A stretch of 35,612 nt of DNA from Acidobacteriota bacterium (lineage in GTDB: Bacteria; Acidobacteriota; Vicinamibacteria; Vicinamibacterales; UBA8438): contig JAGWAJ010000021.1 of NCBI GenBank assembly GCA_021296475.1, positions 13,922 to 49,533 of the forward strand, written 5' to 3'. The notes under the pieces are model-generated. The model ran no database searches. It was not told the origin of the DNA and was given only the letters and a program-made list of their open reading frames with translations. Position numbers and translations under genes: made by a program. Shown here one piece after another: positions 22,649 through 31,417 of this stretch. Positions within the stretch are counted from its first letter, which is position 1, and each line of letters begins with the position of its first letter.

Positions 22649-24175
22649 TCACCGCCGCCGCCGGCAGGCCCACAACAGCAGCGCGGTCACCGCGACGCCT
22701 GCGTACGCCGGCGCGTCGCCGATGCGGCCGTACACCGTCAGCCCGTCGTGCAACCGCACCTCGCCGACCACCACCGCCGACTCGAACAACGCCGTCCGCG
22801 ACAGGGCTCGCCCGTAGGGATCGAAGATGCCGCTGATGCCGGTGTTCGCCGCCCGAACCAGGTAGCGCCCCTGCTCGACCGCCCGCATGCCCGCCTGCTG
22901 AAAGTGCTGGTACGGCGCCGCGGAGCGCCCGTACCAGGCGTCGTTCGTGATCGTGACCAGCAGCTCGCTTCCGGCGCGGACCAGGTCGCGCACCAGGGCA
23001 GGATAGATGATCTCGTAGCAGATTGCGGTCCCGACCGAACTGCCGGCGACCGGGAGCGTGCTCGGGCCGGAGCCGGCCGAGAAGCCGGCCACGCCCTCGA
23101 CGAGCGGGGAGACGAAGAACAGCGCCTGCTGCAGCGGTACATACTCCCCGAACGGCACGAGGCGCTGCTTGCGGTACACGCCCGCGGTCGCACCCGACGG
23201 GTCGACCAGGAACGCGGTGTTGTAGTAGCGGTAGTCCGGCGCCGGCTCGATCAGCGTGCTGCCGACCAGGACGTGGGCGCCCGTCTCCCGCGCCGCTTCC
23301 CGAACCCGCTCGCCGCGCGGGTCGAGCTCGAAGGCGAAGGGCGTCGAGGCTTCCGGCCAGACGATCAGCGAGGCTCCATCGGCCGCCGCGCGCCGCGTCT
23401 GCTCCAGATAGCCGGCCAGGATGGTCTCGCTCCTCCGCGGTTCCCACTTCTCGTCCTGCGCCACGTTGCCCTGCAGCGCCGCCACGCGCAACGGCGTGCC
23501 CGTTGTGAGCAGCGCGGCGTCGCGCAGCCGCCAGACGCCGAACGCGACGCTGGCCGCGACGATGGCCGCCGTCGCCGCCACCGGCAGCCAGCGGCGGGGC
23601 GGCGTCAGCGCCGCGTAGGCCGCGGCGGCGTTGACGAGCACCACGAGCGCCGAGACGCCGAGCACGCCGGCCAGGCTCGCGGTCTGGGCCACCGGCGCCA
23701 CGCCCGCCTGGCTGTAGCCGAGGAGTTCCCACGGGAACCCGGTGAACAGGTGGATGCGCCCCAGCTCCGTCGTGACCCACAGGGCCGGCGCCGCGAACAG
23801 ACCTCGGGGACCGAGCTGTCGGACCACGACTACCATGCCGGCCGCGAAGCAGGCCGGAAAGAGCGCCAGGTAGCCGACCAGCAGGCCCAGCACGAGGTAG
23901 GCGACGGGCAACGGCAGGCCGCCGTAGCCGTTCATCACGGCCCCGATCCAGTAGATGGTGCCCGCGAAGTGCACCAGGCCCGTCAGGAGCCCCAGGACGA
24001 AGCCGCGGGCGACGCCCCGCTCCTGACACAGAACGACCAGAAGCGGCAGGAGCGCAACCCACGCAACCGCGGCGTGCCCGTAGTGCGGAAAGCTGAACGC
24101 GAGCAGGACGCCGGACAGCACGGCAGCGAGCGACGCCGCCCTCCCGCGCCCGATGGGCACGTGCAGCCCTGCCAT
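22649..24175 (-). CDS. lnt: Apolipoprotein N-acyltransferase
   Basis: Adds the third acyl chain to lipoproteins at the inner membrane, the step before Lol sorting. The 508-residue protein begins with about six transmembrane segments (residues 12-205). A nitrilase-type periplasmic domain follows, starting at LRVAALQGNVAQDEKW. The catalytic triad is visible: Glu in IVWPEASTPF, Lys in VYRKQRLVPFGEYVP and Cys in GTAICYEIIYP. A last hydrophobic helix closes the protein (AYAGVAVTALLLWA). The ATG at 24173-24175 lies two bases after the SPOR gene. Lnt fits with the lolDE genes elsewhere in the window and implies triacylated lipoproteins and an outer membrane. Confidence 0.94.
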   Translation of the reverse strand: MAGLHVPIGRGRAASLAAVLSGVLLAFSFPHYGHAAVAWVALLPLLVVLCQERGVARGFVLGLLTGLVHFAGTIYWIGAVMNGYGGLPLPVAYLVLGLLVGYLALFPACFAAGMVVVVRQLGPRGLFAAPALWVTTELGRIHLFTGFPWELLGYSQAGVAPVAQTASLAGVLGVSALVVLVNAAAAYAALTPPRRWLPVAATAAIVAASVAFGVWRLRDAALLTTGTPLRVAALQGNVAQDEKWEPRRSETILAGYLEQTRRAAADGASLIVWPEASTPFAFELDPRGERVREAARETGAHVLVGSTLIEPAPDYRYYNTAFLVDPSGATAGVYRKQRLVPFGEYVPLQQALFFVSPLVEGVAGFSAGSGPSTLPVAGSSVGTAICYEIIYPALVRDLVRAGSELLVTITNDAWYGRSAAPYQHFQQAGMRAVEQGRYLVRAANTGISGIFDPYGRALSRTALFESAVVVGEVRLHDGLTVYGRIGDAPAYAGVAVTALLLWACRRRR

Positions 24176-24177
24176 GG

Positions 24178-24777
24178 CTAGCGCGTGATCCAGGGCTGGA
24201 AGTGCTCCTCGGCTTCGAGTCGCCGCTTCATCCGCTCCGCGATGCGATGCTCCGCGTAGCGGCCGACGTGGACGCGGTACATCGCGACCGGCGCATCGCG
24301 CGCCGGGTCCGCGACAAAGGCGGGGAACCCCTTGGCGACGAGGCGGTCCGCGATTCGCTGGGCCAGGCCGCGATCCGCCAGCGCCCCGACCTGCACCGTG
24401 AAACCGTCCTCCGCTCCCACGGTCGCCTCGGCGGCACGACGCGGCAGGGCGGCAGCGCCAACCCCCGGGAGGTGAGGCTCGCGGAGCGCCTCCTCGACCG
24501 CCGCCTCCCCCTCGAGCCGGTAGTAGTAGCTGAGTCCGTCGCCTTCGAGCGCGCCCGCCGATTCGTCGGCGGGCTCCTCGCCGACCAATGCGGGCCGATC
24601 GTCACGCGCCGGGCTCTGCGCGCCGCCGTCCGCGGGCGGCGGCGCGGGAACCGCCCGGCCGACGACCACTCCGAAGAGGAACGCCACCACGGCGGTCACC
24701 GTGCCGGCCATGAACAGGAACACGACCTGCTTCGGAGTCGGCGTCACGCCCGAAGGCTGTCCTGCGCCGGGAGCCAT
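24178..24777 (-). CDS. SPOR-domain membrane protein
   Basis: A 199-residue bitopic protein. It has a cytoplasmic tail of about 16 residues, then one transmembrane helix at about 17-42 (QVVFLFMAGTVTAVVAFLFG). A Pro/Ala/Asp-rich periplasmic linker follows, and a C-terminal SPOR domain from about residue 125: GFTVQVGALADRGLAQRIAD, then MYRVHVGRYAEHRIAERM. SPOR domains bind denuded glycan strands at the division septum. The layout resembles FtsN/DedD-like proteins, but no FtsN-specific motif is visible. It is two bases upstream of lnt and 43 bases downstream of the slipin gene. Confidence 0.85.
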   Translation of the reverse strand: MAPGAGQPSGVTPTPKQVVFLFMAGTVTAVVAFLFGVVVGRAVPAPPPADGGAQSPARDDRPALVGEEPADESAGALEGDGLSYYYRLEGEAAVEEALREPHLPGVGAAALPRRAAEATVGAEDGFTVQVGALADRGLAQRIADRLVAKGFPAFVADPARDAPVAMYRVHVGRYAEHRIAERMKRRLEAEEHFQPWITR

Positions 24778-24820
24778 GCCTCACCACGCCGGCCGCCGCC
24801 CCGGACGGGTCCGATGGCAA

Positions 24821-25576
24821 CTAACCATCCTTCTTGCCGCCCAGGCCGCTGAAGATGTCGATGGGAATCGGGAACACGAGGGTCGAGTTCTTCTCGCCGG
24901 CAATCTCGGTCGCCGTCTGCAGGTAGCGGAGGGTGGCCGCGAGCGGCTGGTGCCCAATGACCTCGGCAGCCTCCGCGAGCTTCTCGGAAGCCATGAACTC
25001 CCCCTCAGCGTGGATGATCTTCGCACGCTTCTCGCGCTCGGCCTCGGCCTGCCGGGCCATCGCGCGCTGCATGTCGACCGGCAGATCGACGTGCTTGACC
25101 TCCACCGCCGAGACCTTGACGCCCCACGGATCGGTTTGCGTGTCGAGGATCTGCTGCAGCTGCTGATTGAGCTGCTCCCGCTCCGCCAGCAACCCGTCCA
25201 GCTCCACCTGGCCGAGCACGCTCCGCAATGTGGTCTGCGCGAGCTGCGACGTCGCGTAGTGGAAGTTCTCCACCTCGACGATCGCCCGTTGCGGATCCAT
25301 GACGCGGAAGTAGACGACCGCGTTCACCTTGACGGACACGTTGTCCTTGGTGATGACGTCCTGCGGCGGTACGTCCATCACGATGGTCCGCAGGCTCACG
25401 CGCACGATCCGGTCGATCGGTGCGAAGACCAGGATCACCCCCGGCCCCTTGGGACGCGGGTACAGCTTGCCGAGCCGGAAGATCACGCCCCGCTCGTACT
25501 CGTTGAGGATCTTGATGGAGCTGACGAGATACAGCAGCACGATTCCGGCGAAGATGAACTCCGGTCTCACGATCAT
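24821..25576 (-). CDS. Slipin (stomatin/prohibitin-like SPFH protein)
   Basis: A 251-residue SPFH-domain protein. An N-terminal hydrophobic hairpin (about residues 6-22, [15 protein letters not shown]) leads to the classic [14 protein letters not shown]. The SPFH/Band 7 domain continues through [20 protein letters not shown] and a charged helix, [19 protein letters not shown]. The C-terminal segment is typical of bacterial slipins. It is coupled to nfeD by an ATGA overlap. Slipin-NfeD pairs are widespread; the archaeal protease partner cleaves the stomatin C terminus. The module is thought to organise membrane domains or quality control, and its role here is inferred only from this pairing. 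Confidence 0.92.
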   Translation of the reverse strand: MIVRPEFIFAGIVLLYLVSSIKILNEYERGVIFRLGKLYPRPKGPGVILVFAPIDRIVRVSLRTIVMDVPPQDVITKDNVSVKVNAVVYFRVMDPQRAIVEVENFHYATSQLAQTTLRSVLGQVELDGLLAEREQLNQQLQQILDTQTDPWGVKVSAVEVKHVDLPVDMQRAMARQAEAEREKRAKIIHAEGEFMASEKLAEAAEVIGHQPLAATLRYLQTATEIAGEKNSTLVFPIPIDIFSGLGGKKDG

Positions 25577-26961
25577 GCCTCCGGTCCTCCGGGGTGCTGC
25601 GCGCCGCGCCGCACCCGCAACGTCATGCCCTCGACCGCCACCACCTGCACCGGCTCGCCCTCGGCCACCGGCTCGGCGGCCGTCGCCGACCAAATCTCGC
25701 CGTGCGTCGACACCCGCCCCGCGCCGCCGGCCGGGATGGCGCTGAGGGCGAACCCGCCGGCGTCGATCATTCCGGACGGGCCGGTGACCGGCCGCCGGCG
25801 TTGCGCGCGGACCCCGAGGCGCCCAAGCAGCGCCACGATCAGGCCGAGCGCGCCCATGCTCGACACGATGAACGGCCAACCCAACTGGAGCTCGGGCGCG
25901 GGCGAGTCGATGAGCAGCAATGCGCCGAGCACCATGCTGACGATGCCGCCCGTCGCGAGGAGGCCGTACGTCGGCGTCAACAGCTCGACCACCAGCAGCA
26001 CCAGCCCGAACAGGATCAGGAGCAGCCCGACATAGTTGACCGGCAGGATCTGGAAGGCGAAGAACGCCAGCAGCAGACAGAGGCCGCCGACGATCCCCGG
26101 CACGAGGGTGCCGGGATTCCACAGCTCGATCGTCAGGCCGAGCGTGCCGAGGCTGAAGAGCAGGACCGCCACCTGCGGATGCGCCACCGCGCTCAGCAGT
26201 CGCTGCCGCCAGTTCATCGACAGGTCCTCGATCCGGACGTCCTCCAGATCGAGCGTCTCGGTGCTGCCGTCCCAGCGGGTGATCTCGCGGCCGTGCAACT
26301 GCTCCACGAGGTCCCGGACGTCGCTGGCGATCAGATCGATTAGCGGGGGCTCCGCGGCCAGCGCCTCCGCCTCGGTGAACGACTGGCTCTCGGTGACCGC
26401 CTTCTCGGCGAGCTCGACGTTGCGCTCCCGCTGGGCCGCGAGCGAGCGGGCGTAGGCCGCCACGTCGGAGGCGGCCTTCTCCGCCTGGGTCTCGTCCATC
26501 GCGGCGCCCGTGCCGGAAACGGGATGCGCGGCGCCGATGTGCGTCCCGGGGGCCATCGCCGCCACGTCGGCCGCGATCGTGATGAGGAACCCGGCCGACG
26601 CGGCGCGCGCCCCGCTGGGGCCGACGAAGACGACCACCGGGGTCCGGGCCTCGATGATGCTGGTGTTGATGCTCCGCGTCGAGTCGACGAGCCCGCCCGG
26701 GGTACGCAGCGTGAGCACGACCAGCCGCGCGCGATCCGCGTCGGCGCGCTCGATGCTCTGCGCTATGAATTCGGCCGATACCGGATGGATCAGGGAATCG
26801 ACATCCGCGGCGTAGACGACCGGGCGGAGGTCCGGGGAATCGTCGGCCCAGCCGGCCGCCAACAACGCCGATGCGAGCAACGGCGCAACCAGCCAGCCCC
26901 CTACGAGGCCGAGACCGACGCGTCGGCGTGCGCGGCTCGCAGACATCACCCTCGAACGCAT
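25573..26961 (-). CDS. nfeD: NfeD-family membrane serine protease, long form (NfeD1b)
   Basis: A 462-residue protein. It has a signal-type helix at about 15-37 and a ClpP-like protease domain with [14 protein letters not shown]. The nucleophile is probably S122 in GARAASAGF, and the paired base K162 in [10 protein letters not shown]; this 40-residue spacing is close to S97/K138 of the archaeal PH1510 protease. Several transmembrane helices lie at about 275-390, and a C-terminal OB-like NfeD domain follows. Together with slipin it forms a membrane-associated module. Starts at 26961 and 26946 (MSAS...) are both possible; the second has GAGG very close to it. The upstream side is divergent from mobA. 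Confidence 0.9.
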   Translation of the reverse strand: MRSRVMSASRARRRVGLGLVGGWLVAPLLASALLAAGWADDSPDLRPVVYAADVDSLIHPVSAEFIAQSIERADADRARLVVLTLRTPGGLVDSTRSINTSIIEARTPVVVFVGPSGARAASAGFLITIAADVAAMAPGTHIGAAHPVSGTGAAMDETQAEKAASDVAAYARSLAAQRERNVELAEKAVTESQSFTEAEALAAEPPLIDLIASDVRDLVEQLHGREITRWDGSTETLDLEDVRIEDLSMNWRQRLLSAVAHPQVAVLLFSLGTLGLTIELWNPGTLVPGIVGGLCLLLAFFAFQILPVNYVGLLLILFGLVLLVVELLTPTYGLLATGGIVSMVLGALLLIDSPAPELQLGWPFIVSSMGALGLIVALLGRLGVRAQRRRPVTGPSGMIDAGGFALSAIPAGGAGRVSTHGEIWSATAAEPVAEGEPVQVVAVEGMTLRVRRGAQHPGGPEA

Positions 26962-27059
26962 CGTAACGTACCGGAGCGCCCGGCGGTGTGCGCGCGGCGT
27001 CCGGCGGCCCACCGGGGGCCGGGAGCCGGCACCGCGGACGGCGCTGCAGGAGCCGCGCG

Positions 27060-27086
27060 CCGTCTGCTAAGGTAGGCGGCAGACGG
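27060..27086 (+). promoter_or_regulatory. Inverted repeat abutting the mobA start codon
   Basis: CCGTCTGC (27060-27067) pairs perfectly with GCAGACGG (27079-27086), and the ATG of mobA follows at once. The 11-base loop holds GGTAGG, the only plausible ribosome site. As RNA this would be a hairpin presenting the ribosome site in its loop; as DNA it could be an operator. The TGCTAAGGT inside it weakly resembles an extended -10, which would make the transcript nearly leaderless. Confidence 0.45.
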
Positions 27087-27683
27087 ATGCCGACGGCGGC
27101 CATACTCGCCGGCGGTCGTGCGCGCCGCTTCGGTGGGCGCCCCAAGGCGTTGCTCCCGATCGGGGGACTGCGCATCATCGACCGCCTCCTCGCCGCGTTG
27201 CGGCCGGTCGTCGGCGAGGTGATCCTCATCGCTCGGGAGGACGAGCCCTACCGGTCGCTCGGGTTGCCGATCCGTCACGACGTGCTTCCGGGTACCGGCC
27301 CGCTCGGCGGCATCTACACCGCGCTGGTTGCCACGACGGCTCCGCGCACCCTGGTCGTCGCCGCGGACATGCCGTTTCTGAACGCCCTCTTCCTCGAACG
27401 CCTGCTCGACGCCGGACGCGGCGTCGACATCGCGGTCCCGCGCACGGCGGACGGATACCAGCCGCTCTGCGCCTCGTACGCGGCCACCTGCGCGGCCCTC
27501 ATCCGGCGCCGGCTCGACGAGCATCGGCTCGCCGTCCACGGCGTGCTAGCCGACGCCCGGGTGCGCGAGATCGGTCCGGACGAGATGGCCCGGCTCGATC
27601 CGACCGGCACGCTCTGCTTCAACGTCAACACGCCCGCCGACTACGCCCGCGCTCTCGCCCTGGCCGCCGCACGGCCGGAGTGA
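27087..27683 (+). CDS. mobA: Molybdenum cofactor guanylyltransferase (MobA-like)
   Basis: A 198-residue nucleotidyltransferase of the MobA type. The nucleotide-binding signature [20 protein letters not shown] lies at residues 7-26. [10 protein letters not shown] follows, then the metal-binding VVAADMPFL, and later QPLCASY and a final [11 protein letters not shown]. MobA transfers GMP to molybdopterin to make the bis-MGD form. Related enzymes (CTP-dependent MocA, or sugar-phosphate nucleotidyltransferases) share this fold. The NxNTPxD ending and PLxG motif favour MobA. No other molybdenum gene is near. The ATG sits directly behind a perfect 8-bp inverted repeat. argS follows 22 bases downstream. 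Confidence 0.82.
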   Translation: MPTAAILAGGRARRFGGRPKALLPIGGLRIIDRLLAALRPVVGEVILIAREDEPYRSLGLPIRHDVLPGTGPLGGIYTALVATTAPRTLVVAADMPFLNALFLERLLDAGRGVDIAVPRTADGYQPLCASYAATCAALIRRRLDEHRLAVHGVLADARVREIGPDEMARLDPTGTLCFNVNTPADYARALALAAARPE

Positions 27684-27705
27684 CCGCGGTCGAGGACCCA
27701 CGCTG

Positions 27706-29850
27706 ATGATCCTCCCGCTCCATGCCGCGATCCGAAACCGGCTGCGCGCCGTGCTGGACGAGCTCTACGGACTCGAGCCGGCGACGCTGCCCGAGATCGC
27801 CGTCCAGTCGCCGCCGAACCGCGCCCTGGGCGACCTGGGCACGCCGCTCGCCTTCGAGCTCGCGCGGCGGCTGCGCAAGGCGCCGCGCAGCATCGCCGCC
27901 GAGACGGTCGCCGCGCTCGGCCCCGTCGACGGGATCGCGCGCGCCGAGGCGGCTCCCAACGGCTACGTCAACCTGTTTCTCGACCGCGAGGCATTCGCGC
28001 GCCGGGTCGTCCACGCCTCCGGTGCGGCGCCGCCGGAGCCCGCAGCGGGGTCGGCGCCGGACGCCAAGGTGATCGTCGAGCACACCGCGATCAATCCCAA
28101 CAAAGCGGCGCACATCGGCCATCTGCGCAACTCGGCCCTCGGCGACACGCTGGCGCGCACCCTGCGCTTCCTGGGCGCGCCGGTCGAGGTGCAGAACTAC
28201 ATCGACGACACCGGCGTGCAGGTCGCGGACGTCGTCGTCGGCTTCCAGCAGCTCGAGCACGCCTCGGTCGCCGATGTCGCGGCGCGTGCCGCCGAGCCCG
28301 CGTTCGACTACTACTGCTGGGACCTGTACGCCCGCGTCGCCGAGTGGTACGACGCCGACGACGACCGCCTGACGATGCGCACCCGCGCGCTGCACGAGAT
28401 CGAGGGCGCCGGCAACCCGACGGCGGAGATCGGCGCGATCGTCGCCGAGCGAATCGTACGCTGCCACCTTGCGACGATGAGCCGACTCAACGTCGACTAC
28501 GACCTGCTCTGCTGGGAGGGCGACATCCTGCGCCTCGAGTTCTGGACGCGCGCGTTCGAGGTGCTCAAGCAGGCCGGCGCGGTCCACCTGCAGGCGAGCG
28601 GCCCGCAGGCCGGCTGCTGGGTGATGCCGCTCACCGACGCCGGCGGAGCGGATCCGGAGGCGGACGGCGGCGACGGAGTGCCCGAGGCGCGCGCCAAGAT
28701 CATCGTTCGCTCCAACGGCACCGTGACCTACGTCGGCAAGGACATCGCGTATCAGTTCTGGAAGTTCGGCGTCCTCGACCGGGACTTCCACTATCGGCCC
28801 CGCGACGCGCAGGGCTCGGGGCGTCCGCTCTGGTCGACGACGAGCACGCCGCCCGCGGCCGGCGCCGCAGCTTCCGACGGCGCAGCGGCTTCCGACGGCG
28901 CAGCGGCTTCCGACGGCGCAGCGGCTTCCGACGGCGCAGCGGCTTCCGCGATTCCGGCGGCATCCGGCGCCTCGGCGGAATCCGGCCGCCCGGCGTCTCC
29001 CCCGCCGTTCGGCCGCGCAGCCGCCGTCTACAACGTCATCGACACGCGCCAGTCGTACCTGCAGCAGCTCCTCAAGGACGCCCTCGCGGCCATCGACCGT
29101 CCCGGCGCGGCCGAACGCTCCGTGCATGTGTCGTACGAGATGGTGGCCCTGTCGCACGCAACGGCGCGGATGCTCGGCTACGAGATCGATCCCGGGGACC
29201 AGCGCCCGTTCGTGGAGGTGTCCGGCCGCAAGGGCCTGGGGGTGAAGGCGGACGATCTCATGGACCGGGTGACCGCGGCCGCGCGGAAGGAGGTGGCCGC
29301 CCGCCACGACGACCTCGACGACGCCGAAGCCGACCGCATCGCCGCGATCATCGCCGTCGCGGCGGTCCGCTACTTCATGATCAAGTTCTCGCGCGGCAAG
29401 CTCATCGTGTTCGACATCGAAGAGGCGTTGAGCTTCGAAGGCGAGAGCGGGCCCTACCTGCAGTACGCCGCGGTGCGGGCGACCAACATCCTGCGCAAGC
29501 TCCACGCGCGCGACGGGATCGACGAGGCGGCCCTCGCCGCCGCGCTCGACACCCTGCCGGGCACCCCGCTCGACGACCCCGACGGCGGTGAGTTGTGGGG
29601 ACTGATGCTCGAGGCGTCGCGCCTCGACGAAGTCGCCGACCAGGCCGTCCGCGCCCTCGAGCTCTCCGTGTTCGCGAAGTACGCGTTCGGGCTCGCGCGC
29701 GCCTTCCACACCTTCTACCACCGCTGCCCGGTCCTAGCCGAGGAGCGCCGCGAGGTGCGCCTGTGGCGCGCGGCCGGGGTCCACTACTTCCTGCGCCAAC
29801 TGACCCGCGCCCTCGATCTGATGGGCTGCGAGGTCCCGCCGCGGATGTAG
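27706..29850 (+). CDS. argS: Arginyl-tRNA synthetase with a tandem-repeat insertion
   Basis: Charges tRNA-Arg. The 714-residue protein has the N-terminal Add1 domain (about 1-95, with NRALGDLGTPLAFELAR). The class I HIGH motif is H136-H139 in AAHIGHLRNSALGD, the KMSKS region is degenerate (SGRKGLGVKADDLMD), and the helical anticodon domain ends LTRALDLMGCEVPPRM. It is over 100 residues longer than the usual 550-590. Part of the excess is a low-complexity block (about residues 380-445) with a six-residue unit, AAASDG, repeated about four times between YRPRD and VYNVIDTRQ, inside the catalytic region. The ATG at 27706 has GAGGA ten bases upstream. The gene converges on the unknown gene at 29871 with 20 bases between. 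Confidence 0.93.
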   Translation: MILPLHAAIRNRLRAVLDELYGLEPATLPEIAVQSPPNRALGDLGTPLAFELARRLRKAPRSIAAETVAALGPVDGIARAEAAPNGYVNLFLDREAFARRVVHASGAAPPEPAAGSAPDAKVIVEHTAINPNKAAHIGHLRNSALGDTLARTLRFLGAPVEVQNYIDDTGVQVADVVVGFQQLEHASVADVAARAAEPAFDYYCWDLYARVAEWYDADDDRLTMRTRALHEIEGAGNPTAEIGAIVAERIVRCHLATMSRLNVDYDLLCWEGDILRLEFWTRAFEVLKQAGAVHLQASGPQAGCWVMPLTDAGGADPEADGGDGVPEARAKIIVRSNGTVTYVGKDIAYQFWKFGVLDRDFHYRPRDAQGSGRPLWSTTSTPPAAGAAASDGAAASDGAAASDGAAASDGAAASAIPAASGASAESGRPASPPPFGRAAAVYNVIDTRQSYLQQLLKDALAAIDRPGAAERSVHVSYEMVALSHATARMLGYEIDPGDQRPFVEVSGRKGLGVKADDLMDRVTAAARKEVAARHDDLDDAEADRIAAIIAVAAVRYFMIKFSRGKLIVFDIEEALSFEGESGPYLQYAAVRATNILRKLHARDGIDEAALAAALDTLPGTPLDDPDGGELWGLMLEASRLDEVADQAVRALELSVFAKYAFGLARAFHTFYHRCPVLAEERREVRLWRAAGVHYFLRQLTRALDLMGCEVPPRM
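28864..28953 (+). repeat. 18-bp tandem repeat within argS
   Basis: Units start at 28864, 28882, 28900 and 28918, followed by a partial fifth from 28936. The middle three are identical (GCAGCGGCTTCCGACGGC), the first has two changes and the last diverges after 13 bases. The period is a multiple of three, so unit gain or loss keeps the argS frame and changes only the length of an Ala/Ser/Asp/Gly linker. Confidence 0.92.
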
Positions 29851-29870
29851 GGCGGGTTGCCGGTTCGCCG

Positions 29871-30587
29871 TCAGTCGTAGGTGAGGCGCGGCAGGCCGAC
29901 GCGCTCGATCAGCAGGCGGTCGTAGGCGGCATCGAGCGCGCGCCCGAACGCCTCGCGCTCCATCCGCTCGCGAAACGGCGCCATCTCGCGCTCCGTGTCG
30001 TCCCGGAGACGGCGGCGAAGAGAATCGCCGGCGGCGTCGCGCGCGGCCGCGAGCAGTGCGCCGTCGAGCTCCGCCAGACGGTCGACGAGACGCTGCCGAG
30101 CCTTGCCGCGCGGTGCCGCCGAGGCCCGCGCGGCATCGAGCTCGGTGGCAATCTCCGCCACGCGGCCGCCGAGCGCGGGGTACTCGTTGCCGGTCCATGC
30201 CGACAGCCGTGCGACGACCCGATCGAGATGCGCGCCGAGCGACGATCGGCGCCGGGTCGGGCGCTCGCCGCCCTCCCCGCCCGCCTCCGGGTCGGCGGCG
30301 GACACCGGGGCGGTGAAGCCGACGCCGACGGCGCGCTTCCAGTCGTCGAACAGGTCGAGCACGTCGGCTTCGCAGAACTCGATGCGGATCGGTCGCCGGC
30401 GACTCTGCCGCGCCTGACGGCGGGCGCACGCCCGATCGACAGCGCGGCGGACGACGCTCAGGGGCACACCGCCCGCCGACCAGCCGCTCACGAGCTCGAA
30501 CGCAGGTCCGACGATGCGGATGAGGTGGCCTTCGTTCCTGGCGCACAGGTAGGCCTCGACGTGGCGGCAGTAGGCGCCCGGGTCCAT
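29871..30587 (-). CDS. Conserved-looking cytoplasmic protein of unknown function
   Basis: A 238-residue soluble protein with no signal peptide or membrane segment. The first 90 residues look globular and ordered: YCRHVEAYLCARNEGHLIRI, then LSVVRRAVDRACARR and RPIRIEFCEADVLDLFDDW. A charged linker follows, and then a long helical, probably coiled-coil region (about 115-235) rich in Glu, Arg and Ala. I do not recognise a family. The PLSVVRRAVDR stretch resembles a helix-turn-helix-like helix, but that is not enough for a call. It starts 26 bases after coaX and is likely cotranscribed. The ATG at 30585-30587 gives a protein beginning MDPGAYCRHVE. Confidence 0.72.
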   Translation of the reverse strand: MDPGAYCRHVEAYLCARNEGHLIRIVGPAFELVSGWSAGGVPLSVVRRAVDRACARRQARQSRRRPIRIEFCEADVLDLFDDWKRAVGVGFTAPVSAADPEAGGEGGERPTRRRSSLGAHLDRVVARLSAWTGNEYPALGGRVAEIATELDAARASAAPRGKARQRLVDRLAELDGALLAAARDAAGDSLRRRLRDDTEREMAPFRERMEREAFGRALDAAYDRLLIERVGLPRLTYD

Positions 30588-30613
30588 GGGTCGTTCCAGG
30601 CCGCCGCGCGCCG

Positions 30614-31417
30614 TCAGGCCGGCCGTCGGTCCGGCGGGCGGTTCCGCTCCCAGACGAACCGCAGCCCGGCCAGCGTCAGATCGCTGCGCACCTCGTCGAT
30701 GACGTCGGTCTCGGACGCGATCGCCGGAGCCAGACCTCCCGTGGCGACGCAGAGGCACGCGCTGCCGTCCGCGGCGGCAAGCTCGCTCCGGAGGCGGGCG
30801 ACGATGCCCTCGACCATCGCCACGTAGCCGAAGAAGATGCCGGACTGAATCGAACCGACCGTGGTCCGGCCGATGAGGGCCTCCGGCCTGCGCACCTCGA
30901 CGCGCGGAAGCCGGGCCGCGCGCTGGAACAGCGCGTCGGCGGATATCTCGACGCCCGGACAGATGACGCCGCCCTCGTAGGTGCCGTCGGCCGAGAGGGC
31001 GTCGAACGTGGTCGCGGTGCCGAAGTCGACGACGATGATCGGCCGCGGGGGCCGCCCGTAGAGGCGCCACGCGGCGACGCCGTTCACCAGTCGATCCGCG
31101 CCGACCTCCGCCGGCCGCTCGTAGCGGATCGGCATCCCCGCATTGCCGGCGTCGACGTTGAGCACCTCGCGTTCGAGCTCGCGGGTCACCATCTCGGATA
31201 CCGCATGCGTCAACGCGGGAACCACCGACGCCATCACCACCCCGTCGATGCGCCGCGGATCGATGCCGCGCTCCGCGAACAGGCGGCTGACCAGCACCCA
31301 CAGCTCGTCCGCCGTGCGCTCGTGCAGCGTCGCCAGGCGCCAACTGACCGCCAGCCGCTCGTCCTCGAACACGCCGCAGACGATGTTCGTGTTGCCGACG
31401 TCGATGGCAAGCAGCAT
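30614..31417 (-). CDS. coaX: Type III pantothenate kinase
   Basis: Performs the first step of coenzyme A synthesis. The 267-residue ASKHA-fold kinase begins MLLAIDVGNTNIVCGVFEDE with the phosphate-1 motif DVGNTN at 6-11. GADRLVNGVAAW follows (substrate site, catalytic Asp), then the phosphate-2 DFGTATTFD and GGVICPGVEIS. This type is not inhibited by CoA and needs a monovalent cation. The ATG overlaps the birA stop by one base (TGATG), indicating coupled translation; birA-coaX adjacency is common in bacteria. Family length is about 255-270. Confidence 0.94.
   Translation of the reverse strand: MLLAIDVGNTNIVCGVFEDERLAVSWRLATLHERTADELWVLVSRLFAERGIDPRRIDGVVMASVVPALTHAVSEMVTRELEREVLNVDAGNAGMPIRYERPAEVGADRLVNGVAAWRLYGRPPRPIIVVDFGTATTFDALSADGTYEGGVICPGVEISADALFQRAARLPRVEVRRPEALIGRTTVGSIQSGIFFGYVAMVEGIVARLRSELAAADGSACLCVATGGLAPAIASETDVIDEVRSDLTLAGLRFVWERNRPPDRRPA

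Noticed and set aside
28864-28953. CRISPR-like array
   Set aside because: The repeats are contiguous 18-bp units without spacers and encode an in-frame linker inside argS.
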